From: Bordetella parapertussis
GTDB lineage: Bacteria; Pseudomonadota; Gammaproteobacteria; Burkholderiales; Burkholderiaceae_B
Assembly (NCBI GenBank): GCA_943331855.1
Contig: CALQNE010000093.1
Coordinates: 1 to 11,725 of the forward strand
Length of the DNA stretch: 11,725 nucleotides
Reading direction: 5' to 3'
This document shows positions 5,871 to 11,725 of this stretch, in pieces. The notes under the pieces were generated by a model. That model was given only the letters and a program-made list of their open reading frames with translations. It was not told the origin of the DNA and did no database searches. Each line of letters starts with the position of its first letter. Position 1 is the stretch's first letter. The position numbers and the translations under genes were made by a program.

Positions 5871-7481
5871 TTAAACTTTATCGGCAAACACTTGCCCACC
5901 GTGCTCGCGCATGGCGTGAAAACGAATCGCCGGATAACGCTCTTCGGCGACGCGCAATTGGGCGGTTGAACTGACTAAAAACGCCGGCGCTTCGACAACA
6001 TCATAGGCGATGTTTGAGGCATTCGCGTCGATGAATTTTCGGAGTTCTTTCGGGTCTTGGGCGGTGACCCAGCGGGCCATGTTGTAGCGCGAAGGCATTA
6101 AACGCGCTTCGGCACCGTATTCGGCTTGCAGACGGTGTGCCACGACTTCAAACTGTAATTGACCGACGGCGCCCAGCAAAAGGGCACCACCCGCGGCGAG
6201 CGGTCTGAACACTTGAATTGCACCCTCTTCGCCCAGCTGTAAGAGCCCGGTGCGTAGTTGTTTTGTTCGCAAGGGGTCTTTGGTTTCAACCGCCTGAAAA
6301 AGCTCGGGTGCAAAAAAAGGCAAGCCGGTAAAGTGTAAGGCCTCACCTTCGGTGAGTACGTCACCCAAATGCAAAATCCCGTGATTTGGGATGCCAATCA
6401 CATCGCCGGCATAGGCTTCATCGACAAGCTCTCGACGTTGAGATAAAAAAGATACAACGTTATTGGGTCGAATCTCTTTGTTGTTACGCGATACTTTCAG
6501 TCGCATTCCACGATCAAACTTACCCGAGCTGACGCGTACAAAGGCAACGCGGTCGCGATGAGCAGGATCCATGTTGGCCTGGACTTTAAAGACGACACCG
6601 GTAAACTTGGGTTCTTCGGGGTGAACAATGCGCTCAAGTGCCTGGCGCGAGCCTGGCGGCGGTGCTTGATCCACAAGCGCATCAAGAACCTCTTGTACGC
6701 CAAAGTTATTAATGGCTGAACCAAAAAACACGGGGGTTTGTTTGCCGGCTAAAAAAGCGACCGGGTCAAAGGTTGGTGCTGCGGCTTGAATGAGTTCAAT
6801 TTCACCTTTGGCTTGTTCAAACGAACTACCAAAGCGTTTGGCGATTTCTGGGTTGTCGAGCCCATCGATAAAGTCGTCATCGGTGTCATGGCGACGTTCT
6901 TGCCCAGATTTAAACAAGCGCATGCGATTGCGCTGAATATCAAAGACGCCACCAAAGGCCTTGCCCATACCAACAGGCCAAGAAAACGGTACCGCATCCA
7001 TGCCGATGTGCTGTTCAATTTCGGATAACAGTTCAAGCGGTTCGCGTACTTCGCGATCCATTTTATTGATGAAGGTGATGATCGGTGTATTGCGGGCTCG
7101 GCAAACTTGTAGCAAGCGAATCGTTTGTGGCTCGACACCGTTGGCCGCGTCAATCACCATCAAGGCGGCATCGACCGCGGTGAGTACACGATAGGTGTCT
7201 TCAGAAAAGTCTTGGTGGCCGGGCGTATCGAGCAGGTTGATGACGCAGTCGCGGTATTCCATCTGCATCACGGAGGAGGCAACCGAGATGCCACGTTGTT
7301 TTTCAATCTCCATCCAGTCAGAAGACGCGTGCCGCGAGGCTTTACGCGCCTTGACACTACCGGCGATTTGGATCGCACCCGCAAAAAGCAGAAGCTTTTC
7401 GGTGAGCGTCGTCTTACCGGCATCAGGGTGAGAAATAATGGCGAACGTTCGGCGTCGCGCGACTTCTGTTTGAATACTCAT
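5871..7481 (-). CDS. prfC: Peptide chain release factor 3
   Basis: A translational GTPase that removes RF1/RF2 from the ribosome after peptide release, acting in the cytoplasm. Seen: 536 residues, close to the usual 525-540. GTPase motifs are in order: G1 SHPDAGKTT (17-25), G2 region RGISVASS (63-70), G3 DTPGHQD (85-91), G4 NKMD (139-142) and G5-like FGSAINNFG (about 263-271). Domain II (about 305-395, KFTGVVFKVQANMDP...) and the C-terminal RF3-specific domain III (about 396-536, with GAVGQLQFEVVAHRLQAEYG) follow. G1 HPDAGKT, rather than the HVDHGKT of EF-Tu/IF2, is typical of RF3/EF-G. No Shine-Dalgarno precedes ATG 7481; a 10-base-pair hairpin ends 13 bases upstream instead. Lies 45 bases downstream of rhlE and 23 upstream of the Cys-rich protein gene, on the same strand. 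Confidence 0.97.
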   Translation of the reverse strand: MSIQTEVARRRTFAIISHPDAGKTTLTEKLLLFAGAIQIAGSVKARKASRHASSDWMEIEKQRGISVASSVMQMEYRDCVINLLDTPGHQDFSEDTYRVLTAVDAALMVIDAANGVEPQTIRLLQVCRARNTPIITFINKMDREVREPLELLSEIEQHIGMDAVPFSWPVGMGKAFGGVFDIQRNRMRLFKSGQERRHDTDDDFIDGLDNPEIAKRFGSSFEQAKGEIELIQAAAPTFDPVAFLAGKQTPVFFGSAINNFGVQEVLDALVDQAPPPGSRQALERIVHPEEPKFTGVVFKVQANMDPAHRDRVAFVRVSSGKFDRGMRLKVSRNNKEIRPNNVVSFLSQRRELVDEAYAGDVIGIPNHGILHLGDVLTEGEALHFTGLPFFAPELFQAVETKDPLRTKQLRTGLLQLGEEGAIQVFRPLAAGGALLLGAVGQLQFEVVAHRLQAEYGAEARLMPSRYNMARWVTAQDPKELRKFIDANASNIAYDVVEAPAFLVSSTAQLRVAEERYPAIRFHAMREHGGQVFADKV

Positions 7482-7494
7482 GATGGTGAATTTT

Positions 7495-7517
7495 ACAGGC
7501 TGGCGCAGCCAGCCTGT
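7495..7517 (-). promoter_or_regulatory. Perfect 10-bp stem-loop between rhlE and prfC
   Basis: ACAGGCTGGC and GCCAGCCTGT form a perfect ten-base-pair stem with a three-base loop, nine bases after the rhlE stop and 13 bases before the prfC ATG. Neither strand has a U-run after the stem (the minus strand continues AAAATT), so it is not a standard intrinsic terminator. It may stabilise the upstream message end, cause partial termination, or restrict ribosome access to prfC. Confidence 0.6.
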
Positions 7518-7526
7518 GTGCGTTCG

Positions 7527-9044
7527 TTACTTGTTAAACAGGGCGGGACGGCGCGGACGGTTTGCCGAGTCGCCGCTGCGTGGTGTTGGACCGGATGGCG
7601 TTACTGGGCGGCTGCTGGTGCGCGCGCCTGCACCGGTACCTGTACCGGTTCTGACCGGAGCGCCAGTTGCGTGTGGTGCGCGGGCACCCGTTGGTGCGTC
7701 GCGTCGTTGAGCGGGTCGGTTGTCGCTGTGTGCCTCGCGGCGCGGTGCGCTACTCGGCCCTTGGCCAGTTCGGCCAGGACGTGCCGCCGCACCTGAGCTG
7801 CTGGGGCGTGCTGAGCGTTGTTGCGGGCGACGTTGACCATCGCGCCGACCTTCAGAGCGGGCTTCGTCGTCTGCGCCGTGCGGCGAAGGGGGTGAGGCGG
7901 TCCAGCCCGTTGGTGCAGGCAATTGAGGGATGGTCTTTTTGATGATCCGTTCGATTGCTTTGAGGTATTTGATCTCGCTTGAGTCGACCAAAGACACGGC
8001 TGAACCGGCCGCACCGGCGCGACCTGTGCGGCCGATACGGTGCACATAATCTTCGGGGATATTCGGCAATTCAAAGTTCACGACCTGAGGAAGTTGGTCG
8101 ATATCCAGGCCACGTGCGGCGATGTCGGTGGCGACTAATACGGCCACTTTGCCCTTTTTAAAGTCATCCAGGGCACGGGTGCGCGCAGCCTGACTTTTGT
8201 TGCCATGAATGGCCGAGGCTGACAAGCCGTCTTTGACGAGTTTTTCAGCTAAACGATTTGCGCCATGCTTGGTGCGCGTAAAGACCAACACTTGATGCCA
8301 GCCACTTTCGCTGATGATATGGCTTAGGATGTCACGCTTGTGCGCCTGATCCACCATATACACGGTTTGTTCGACACGTTCTGCCGTTGTGTTGCGTGCG
8401 GCAACCGAGACTTCAGTGGCGTTTGATAAAACACTTTTTGAAAGCTCGCGGATTTCGTCTGAGAAGGTTGCCGAAAACAGCAGGTTTTGACGTTGACGCG
8501 GCATCATCGCCAAAATTTTACGAATGTCGCGGATAAAGCCCATGTCAAGCATGCGATCGGCTTCGTCGAGCACCAAAATCTCAACGCCCGATAAGTCAAC
8601 CGTGCGCTGTTGGCAGTGATCGAGCAGGCGACCGGGGGTGGCCACTAAAATATCGATCGGCTTGCGCAATGCAGAGATTTGAGGATTGATATTGACGCCA
8701 CCAAAAATCACCATGGATGATATTTTGGTATGGCAGCCGTAGGTTTTGACAGACTCTTCAACTTGAGCGGTCAGCTCACGGGTTGGCGTCAAAATGAGTA
8801 CGCGCGGGCGGCCTGCTTTGCGTACTTCAAGGGGCTTGGCCAAAAGCATATGCAAAATGGGCAGGGTAAAGCCCGCCGTTTTGCCCGTGCCGGTTTGCGC
8901 AGCGGCTAATAGATCGCCACCAGCAAGTACGCGTGGAATGGCCTGTGCCTGAATGGGGGTGGGCGTGGTGTAGCCAGCATCGGCAATCGCACGCATAAGG
9001 GGATCAGCCAACCCGAGGTCAGCAAAAGTAATCGTAGTAGACAA
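7527..9044 (-). CDS. rhlE: DEAD-box ATP-dependent RNA helicase, RhlE type
   Basis: Unwinds short RNA duplexes using ATP; RhlE-type helicases act in ribosome maturation and RNA decay. Seen from TTG 9044 (505 residues): Q motif with upstream Phe (F7) and GYTTPTPIQ (24-32), motif I AQTGTGKT (49-56), Ia PTREL (87-91), Ib TPGR (136-139), II DEAD (160-163), III SAT (191-193), [12 protein letters not shown] (305-315), [12 protein letters not shown] (335-344). After about 375 comes a 130-residue basic tail rich in Arg, Gly, Ser, Pro and Thr, including a short [11 protein letters not shown] run, likely disordered and RNA-binding; its length varies among RhlE proteins. Start choice: TTG 9044 has GGAG eight bases upstream; the longer TTG at 9092 has no Shine-Dalgarno and adds residues unlike the family. 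Probably heads the rhlE-prfC operon. Confidence 0.95.
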   Translation of the reverse strand: MSTTITFADLGLADPLMRAIADAGYTTPTPIQAQAIPRVLAGGDLLAAAQTGTGKTAGFTLPILHMLLAKPLEVRKAGRPRVLILTPTRELTAQVEESVKTYGCHTKISSMVIFGGVNINPQISALRKPIDILVATPGRLLDHCQQRTVDLSGVEILVLDEADRMLDMGFIRDIRKILAMMPRQRQNLLFSATFSDEIRELSKSVLSNATEVSVAARNTTAERVEQTVYMVDQAHKRDILSHIISESGWHQVLVFTRTKHGANRLAEKLVKDGLSASAIHGNKSQAARTRALDDFKKGKVAVLVATDIAARGLDIDQLPQVVNFELPNIPEDYVHRIGRTGRAGAAGSAVSLVDSSEIKYLKAIERIIKKTIPQLPAPTGWTASPPSPHGADDEARSEGRRDGQRRPQQRSARPSSSGAAARPGRTGQGPSSAPRREAHSDNRPAQRRDAPTGARAPHATGAPVRTGTGTGAGARTSSRPVTPSGPTPRSGDSANRPRRPALFNK

Positions 9045-9114
9045 GAGAACAGCTCCATCGTCGTGCCGGCCTGCATATGATGCGGGCTCCAATCGGGGCA
9101 GACGAACAGGGAGT

Positions 9115-9132
9115 AAAAACGCCTTGGAGGCG
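9115..9132 (-). terminator. Terminator-like hairpin with T-run in the rhlE 5' leader
   Basis: On the minus strand CGCCT (9132-9128), loop CCA, AGGCG (9124-9120) is followed directly by TTTTT (9119-9115). The stem is short (five base pairs) but GC-rich and has a true U-tract. It lies between the candidate rhlE promoter (9193-9221) and the rhlE start, so it could be an attenuator in the leader; alternatively it ends transcripts from the alpha-E gene that stops at 9257. Confidence 0.45.
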
Positions 9133-9192
9133 AGCGCCCACAGAGTTGGGGCTTAGCGCGACACGAGGACTGGAACGTTGTGCCGTGCAGCA

Positions 9193-9221
9193 ATTGTACG
9201 CTAAATACGTATTTGCCTCAG
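9193..9221 (-). promoter_or_regulatory. Candidate sigma-70 promoter of rhlE, with a 12-bp palindrome in the spacer
   Basis: On the minus strand the -10 box TACAAT (9198-9193, five of six) is 17 bases from a weak -35, CTGAGG (9221-9216, three of six). The spacer contains the perfect palindrome AAATACGTATTT (9203-9214), a possible operator. The predicted start near 9186 leaves a leader of about 140 bases before TTG 9044. Confidence 0.45.
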
Positions 9222-9256
9222 GTTTGTTCTCGTTTGGACAGGGCTGTGGCTTTCGC

Positions 9257-10219
9257 TTAAACGTCTGGATTGACCGCCAACGGCACTAAAAAGTCCTGGC
9301 TAATACCGCTGCCGACTGCATTAACGCGACTTAAAAACTCAGTGAGGTAGACGTGCAGGCCTTGCGCAAAGATTTGATCAATGTTTTGATCGCGTAGCTC
9401 TGAAAGCAGGCGAAGAGCTGCCGATTGCGTGTCCGAGGATTGACTATTTCTGACCCGAGACAAGGTATCCACGACTGCATGCAGGCACGCAAGAAGTGAA
9501 CGCGGCATATCCATGCTTAAGATGAGTAGCTCGGCGATACGCTCGGGTGTGATCACATCGCGATAGACTTTGCGGTAGTTTTCGAAGGCAGAGACCGAAC
9601 GCAAAATCGCGGTCCAATAATAGAACTCATCGACGGGGTCCGTTGTTTCGTCCCGCACCTCGCTAGCAGCTAAAAACTTTACGTCGAGAAGCCGGGCCGT
9701 GTTGTCTGCGCGCTCAAGAAATGTGCCGAGCTGAATAAAGTCGTAGGCCTCGCCACGCATCATGGTGCCAAGATGAACGCCGCGAATTAAATGAGATCTG
9801 AATTTTACCCATTCGAAAAACTCGGCAGGGGCTGATTGCAACATGCCTTCGCGCATCAAACGCTGCGCGTCTAGCCACGTCGTGTTGATGGTCTCCCAAA
9901 GCTCAGTGGTAATTGAACCTCGAACGGCGCGTGCGTTTTCGCGCGCACCCTGCAGGCATCGCATGATCGACGAAGGGTTGTTGGTATCGGTAACCATAAA
10001 CTGCATCACTGCGCCGGGGGTCGGGCTTGGGTGCTCAACACTAAACGCCTGGTTCAACTCAGAAATTTCTAATAAAGCACACCAGGCACGCTCGATGGTT
10101 TTTGCTGATTGCGGAAGTAACGACATCTGATAGTTCACGTCAAGCATCCTGGCCAGATTTTCGGCCCGCTCTGTATAGCGCGACATCCAGTACAAGTGAT
10201 CAGCAGTTCTTGAAAGCAT
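9257..10219 (-). CDS. Alpha-E domain protein (DUF403)
   Basis: Seen: 320 residues, nearly all predicted helix, the normal length for the family. It opens with MLSRTADHLYWMSRYTERAE (1-20), the hallmark N-terminus, and has the central FEWVKFRSHLIRG and FLERADNTARLLDVKF segments that carry the conserved Glu/Arg residues of the alpha-E fold. No signal peptide or membrane span. Known: alpha-E proteins are uncharacterised, but are almost always encoded beside a circularly permuted ATP-grasp protein and often a transglutaminase-like protein; comparative genomics has proposed that they help an amidoligase make a peptide or peptide tag. Context: starts 21 bases after the ATP-grasp stop, clearly the same operon. 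Downstream lie about 210 bases and then rhlE, with no third module gene on that side. No clear Shine-Dalgarno precedes ATG 10219. Confidence 0.92.
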   Translation of the reverse strand: MLSRTADHLYWMSRYTERAENLARMLDVNYQMSLLPQSAKTIERAWCALLEISELNQAFSVEHPSPTPGAVMQFMVTDTNNPSSIMRCLQGARENARAVRGSITTELWETINTTWLDAQRLMREGMLQSAPAEFFEWVKFRSHLIRGVHLGTMMRGEAYDFIQLGTFLERADNTARLLDVKFLAASEVRDETTDPVDEFYYWTAILRSVSAFENYRKVYRDVITPERIAELLILSMDMPRSLLACLHAVVDTLSRVRNSQSSDTQSAALRLLSELRDQNIDQIFAQGLHVYLTEFLSRVNAVGSGISQDFLVPLAVNPDV

Positions 10220-10240
10220 AAGAGAGATGTCCGGATCGAT

Positions 10241-11713
10241 CTAGTGTTCAAGAACCCAGGTGTCTTTCGTGCCACCGCCCTGTGATGAATTTACGACGAG
10301 CGACCCTTCTTTTAATGCGACGCGTGTCAAACCACCCGGCACCATACGCACGTGTTTTCCTGAAAGTACGAAGGGTCGAAGATCGATGTGACGCGGTGCA
10401 ATCCCGGCTTCCACATAGGTTGGACACGTTGAGAGCGCAAGCGTTGGCTGAGCAATGTAGTTGCTGGGATTTGCACGGACACGTGCCTTAAAGTCATCGA
10501 TCTCTGCGCGGGTTGAAGCGGGCCCAATCAGCATGCCATAGCCGCCGGCCCCATGTACTTCTTTGACAACAAGGTCTTGCATGTTTTGTACGACATGATC
10601 AAGCTCGTCGGACTTTCGGCACATAAAGGTGGGTACGTTTGCGATGAGCGGCTCTTCGCTTAGATAAAACCGAATCATGTCTGGCACGAAAGGATAGATT
10701 GACTTGTCATCGGCGACACCTGTGCCGATCGCATTGCAAATGGCGACATTGCCTGCGCGATAGGCGCGCAGTAAACCCCTGGCGCCTAGCGTTGAGTCAT
10801 CGCGAAAAACTTCGGGGTCAAGAAAGTCATCATCGACGCGCCGGTAAATCACGTCGACCTGACGCGGCCCTTGGGTGGTGCGCATAAAGACGACGTCGTC
10901 CTGCACAAAAAGGTCTTGTCCTTCGACCAGTTCTACGCCCATTTGCTGGGCCAGAAATGCGTGTTCAAAATAGGCCGAGTTGTACATGCCTGGGGTCAGG
11001 ACGATGACATTGGGCTGTGTGCCAGTGTTTGGAGCAGAATTGCGTAGCGTATCAAGCAATAGATCTGGATAGTGCGCAACAGGCTCAACCCGATGTTGCG
11101 CGAATAGTTCAGGAAACAAGCGCATCATCATTTTGCGATTCTCGAGCATGTACGACACGCCAGAGGGTACGCGCAGATTATCTTCAAGCACAAAGAGTTC
11201 GCCGGTCTGGGCACCGTGATTGGCACGCACAATATCAATGCCCGCAATGTGCGCATAGATCTTGTTGGGCACGCGAACCCCGCGCATCTGAGGGCGAAAC
11301 TGCGCGTTGTTCAGCACTTGTTCGGCTGGGATCAAACCTGCTTTCAGGATGTGCTGCTCGTGATAGACATCGTGCAGAAACATATTCAGCGCCTGCACCC
11401 GCTGTTTCAGGCCTCGCTCAAGCGTTGCCCATTCAGCTGCCGGAAAAATGCGCGGGACAATATCAAACGGGATTGTGCGTTCGGTCCCGTCCGAGTCCCC
11501 GTACACGGCAAAGGTGATCCCAACGCGTCTGAAGATCAGCTCTGCCTCATCGCGACGCGTTTGCAGCAGGCGTTCGGGTTGTTCGGCGAGCCATCTAGCA
11601 AAGCCTTGGTAATGCGCCCGAGCGCTTTTGCTAGGACAGGCGCCAGGGGTTGGACGCCCACCGCTGGTGTCTACCATTTCGTCAAACGCTATTGGTCGCG
11701 CTAGATCTTGCAT
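10241..11713 (-). CDS. Circularly permuted type 2 ATP-grasp protein (predicted amidoligase)
   Basis: Seen: 490 residues from ATG 11713, with AAGG eight bases upstream; the frame stays open to the window edge, so a slightly longer start cannot be excluded. Family blocks in order: PFDIVPRI (82-89), RVQALNMFLHDVYHEQ (105-120), VLEDNLRVPSGVSYMLENR (175-193), TPGMYNSAYFEHAFLAQQMG (240-259), IYRRVDDDFLDP (289-300), NAIGTGVADDK (327-337), VVKEVHGAGGYGM (382-394) and a C-terminal Gly-rich SSQGGGTKDTW (476-486). The acidic VDDDFLD and the KE-x-HGAGGYGM block are the expected nucleotide/Mg-binding parts of the permuted grasp. Known: ATP-grasp enzymes ligate a carboxylate to an amine through an acyl-phosphate; this branch is predicted to form peptide bonds, substrate unknown. 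No signal peptide, so cytoplasmic. The N-terminal 30 residues are poorly conserved and probably flexible. Confidence 0.93.
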   Translation of the reverse strand: MQDLARPIAFDEMVDTSGGRPTPGACPSKSARAHYQGFARWLAEQPERLLQTRRDEAELIFRRVGITFAVYGDSDGTERTIPFDIVPRIFPAAEWATLERGLKQRVQALNMFLHDVYHEQHILKAGLIPAEQVLNNAQFRPQMRGVRVPNKIYAHIAGIDIVRANHGAQTGELFVLEDNLRVPSGVSYMLENRKMMMRLFPELFAQHRVEPVAHYPDLLLDTLRNSAPNTGTQPNVIVLTPGMYNSAYFEHAFLAQQMGVELVEGQDLFVQDDVVFMRTTQGPRQVDVIYRRVDDDFLDPEVFRDDSTLGARGLLRAYRAGNVAICNAIGTGVADDKSIYPFVPDMIRFYLSEEPLIANVPTFMCRKSDELDHVVQNMQDLVVKEVHGAGGYGMLIGPASTRAEIDDFKARVRANPSNYIAQPTLALSTCPTYVEAGIAPRHIDLRPFVLSGKHVRMVPGGLTRVALKEGSLVVNSSQGGGTKDTWVLEH

Positions 11714-11725
11714 GAGGGTCGCCTT

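Noticed and set aside
7620..7665. Short repeats around GGTACC/ACCGGT in the rhlE tail, considered as an operator or recombination site
   Set aside because: They encode the RTGTGTGAG run and are explained by repeated Gly-Thr codons.
7125..7796. Long plus-strand open frame opposite prfC and the rhlE tail
   Set aside because: Composition is that of an antisense shadow, with Trp/Cys/Arg-rich sequence from the GC-rich RhlE tail, no ribosome binding site and no family match.
11017..11704. Plus-strand open frames opposite the ATP-grasp gene
   Set aside because: They overlap a well-supported coding region whose motifs are all in the minus frame; products look like random translations.

Overview
The window looks like a core-genome segment of a betaproteobacterium, most likely Burkholderiales and perhaps Alcaligenaceae. 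The evidence is the long (556-residue) form of 2-isopropylmalate synthase typical of that group, a sigma-54 that starts with the LELRQGQQLTLTP signature, a membrane-anchored hypothetical protein with a Cys-rich C-terminal signature that I recall from Bordetella relatives, and moderate GC with no sign of recent transfer. The genus is not resolvable. I see no tRNA, rRNA, CRISPR array, insertion sequence or phage gene.

Layout from left to right. Nearly everything lies on the minus strand, so each block is read from high to low coordinates. Block 1 (minus): a small two-pass membrane protein of unknown function (3699-3031), a 341-base gap holding a probable leucine leader peptide and attenuator (about 2981-2763), leuA (2689-1019), a glutathione S-transferase-like protein (985-350), and the N-terminal third of a BenE-family transporter that starts at a TTG (319) and runs off the left edge. 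Block 2 (plus): rpoN, sigma-54 (3716-5197), divergent from the membrane protein with only about 16 bases between start codons, and convergent with the next gene with overlapping stop codons. Block 3 (minus): rhlE DEAD-box RNA helicase (start TTG at 9044), prfC release factor 3, and a membrane-anchored protein with four C-terminal cysteines, with gaps of 45 and 23 bases; they probably form one operon read from a promoter near 9193-9221. Block 4 (minus): a circularly permuted ATP-grasp protein (11713-10241) and an alpha-E protein (10219-9257), 21 bases apart, the two-gene core of a widespread but poorly understood predicted peptide-ligase module.

How the parts fit together. LeuA is the committed step of leucine synthesis, and a short leucine-rich reading frame with four CTA codons and mutually exclusive inverted repeats lies just upstream of it; this is the strongest regulatory signal in the window. 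rhlE and prfC are both translation/RNA-metabolism functions, and both have stem-loops in their upstream regions (9115-9132 and 7495-7517). The ATP-grasp/alpha-E pair is the most likely seat of unexplored biochemistry; no transglutaminase partner is seen inside the window.
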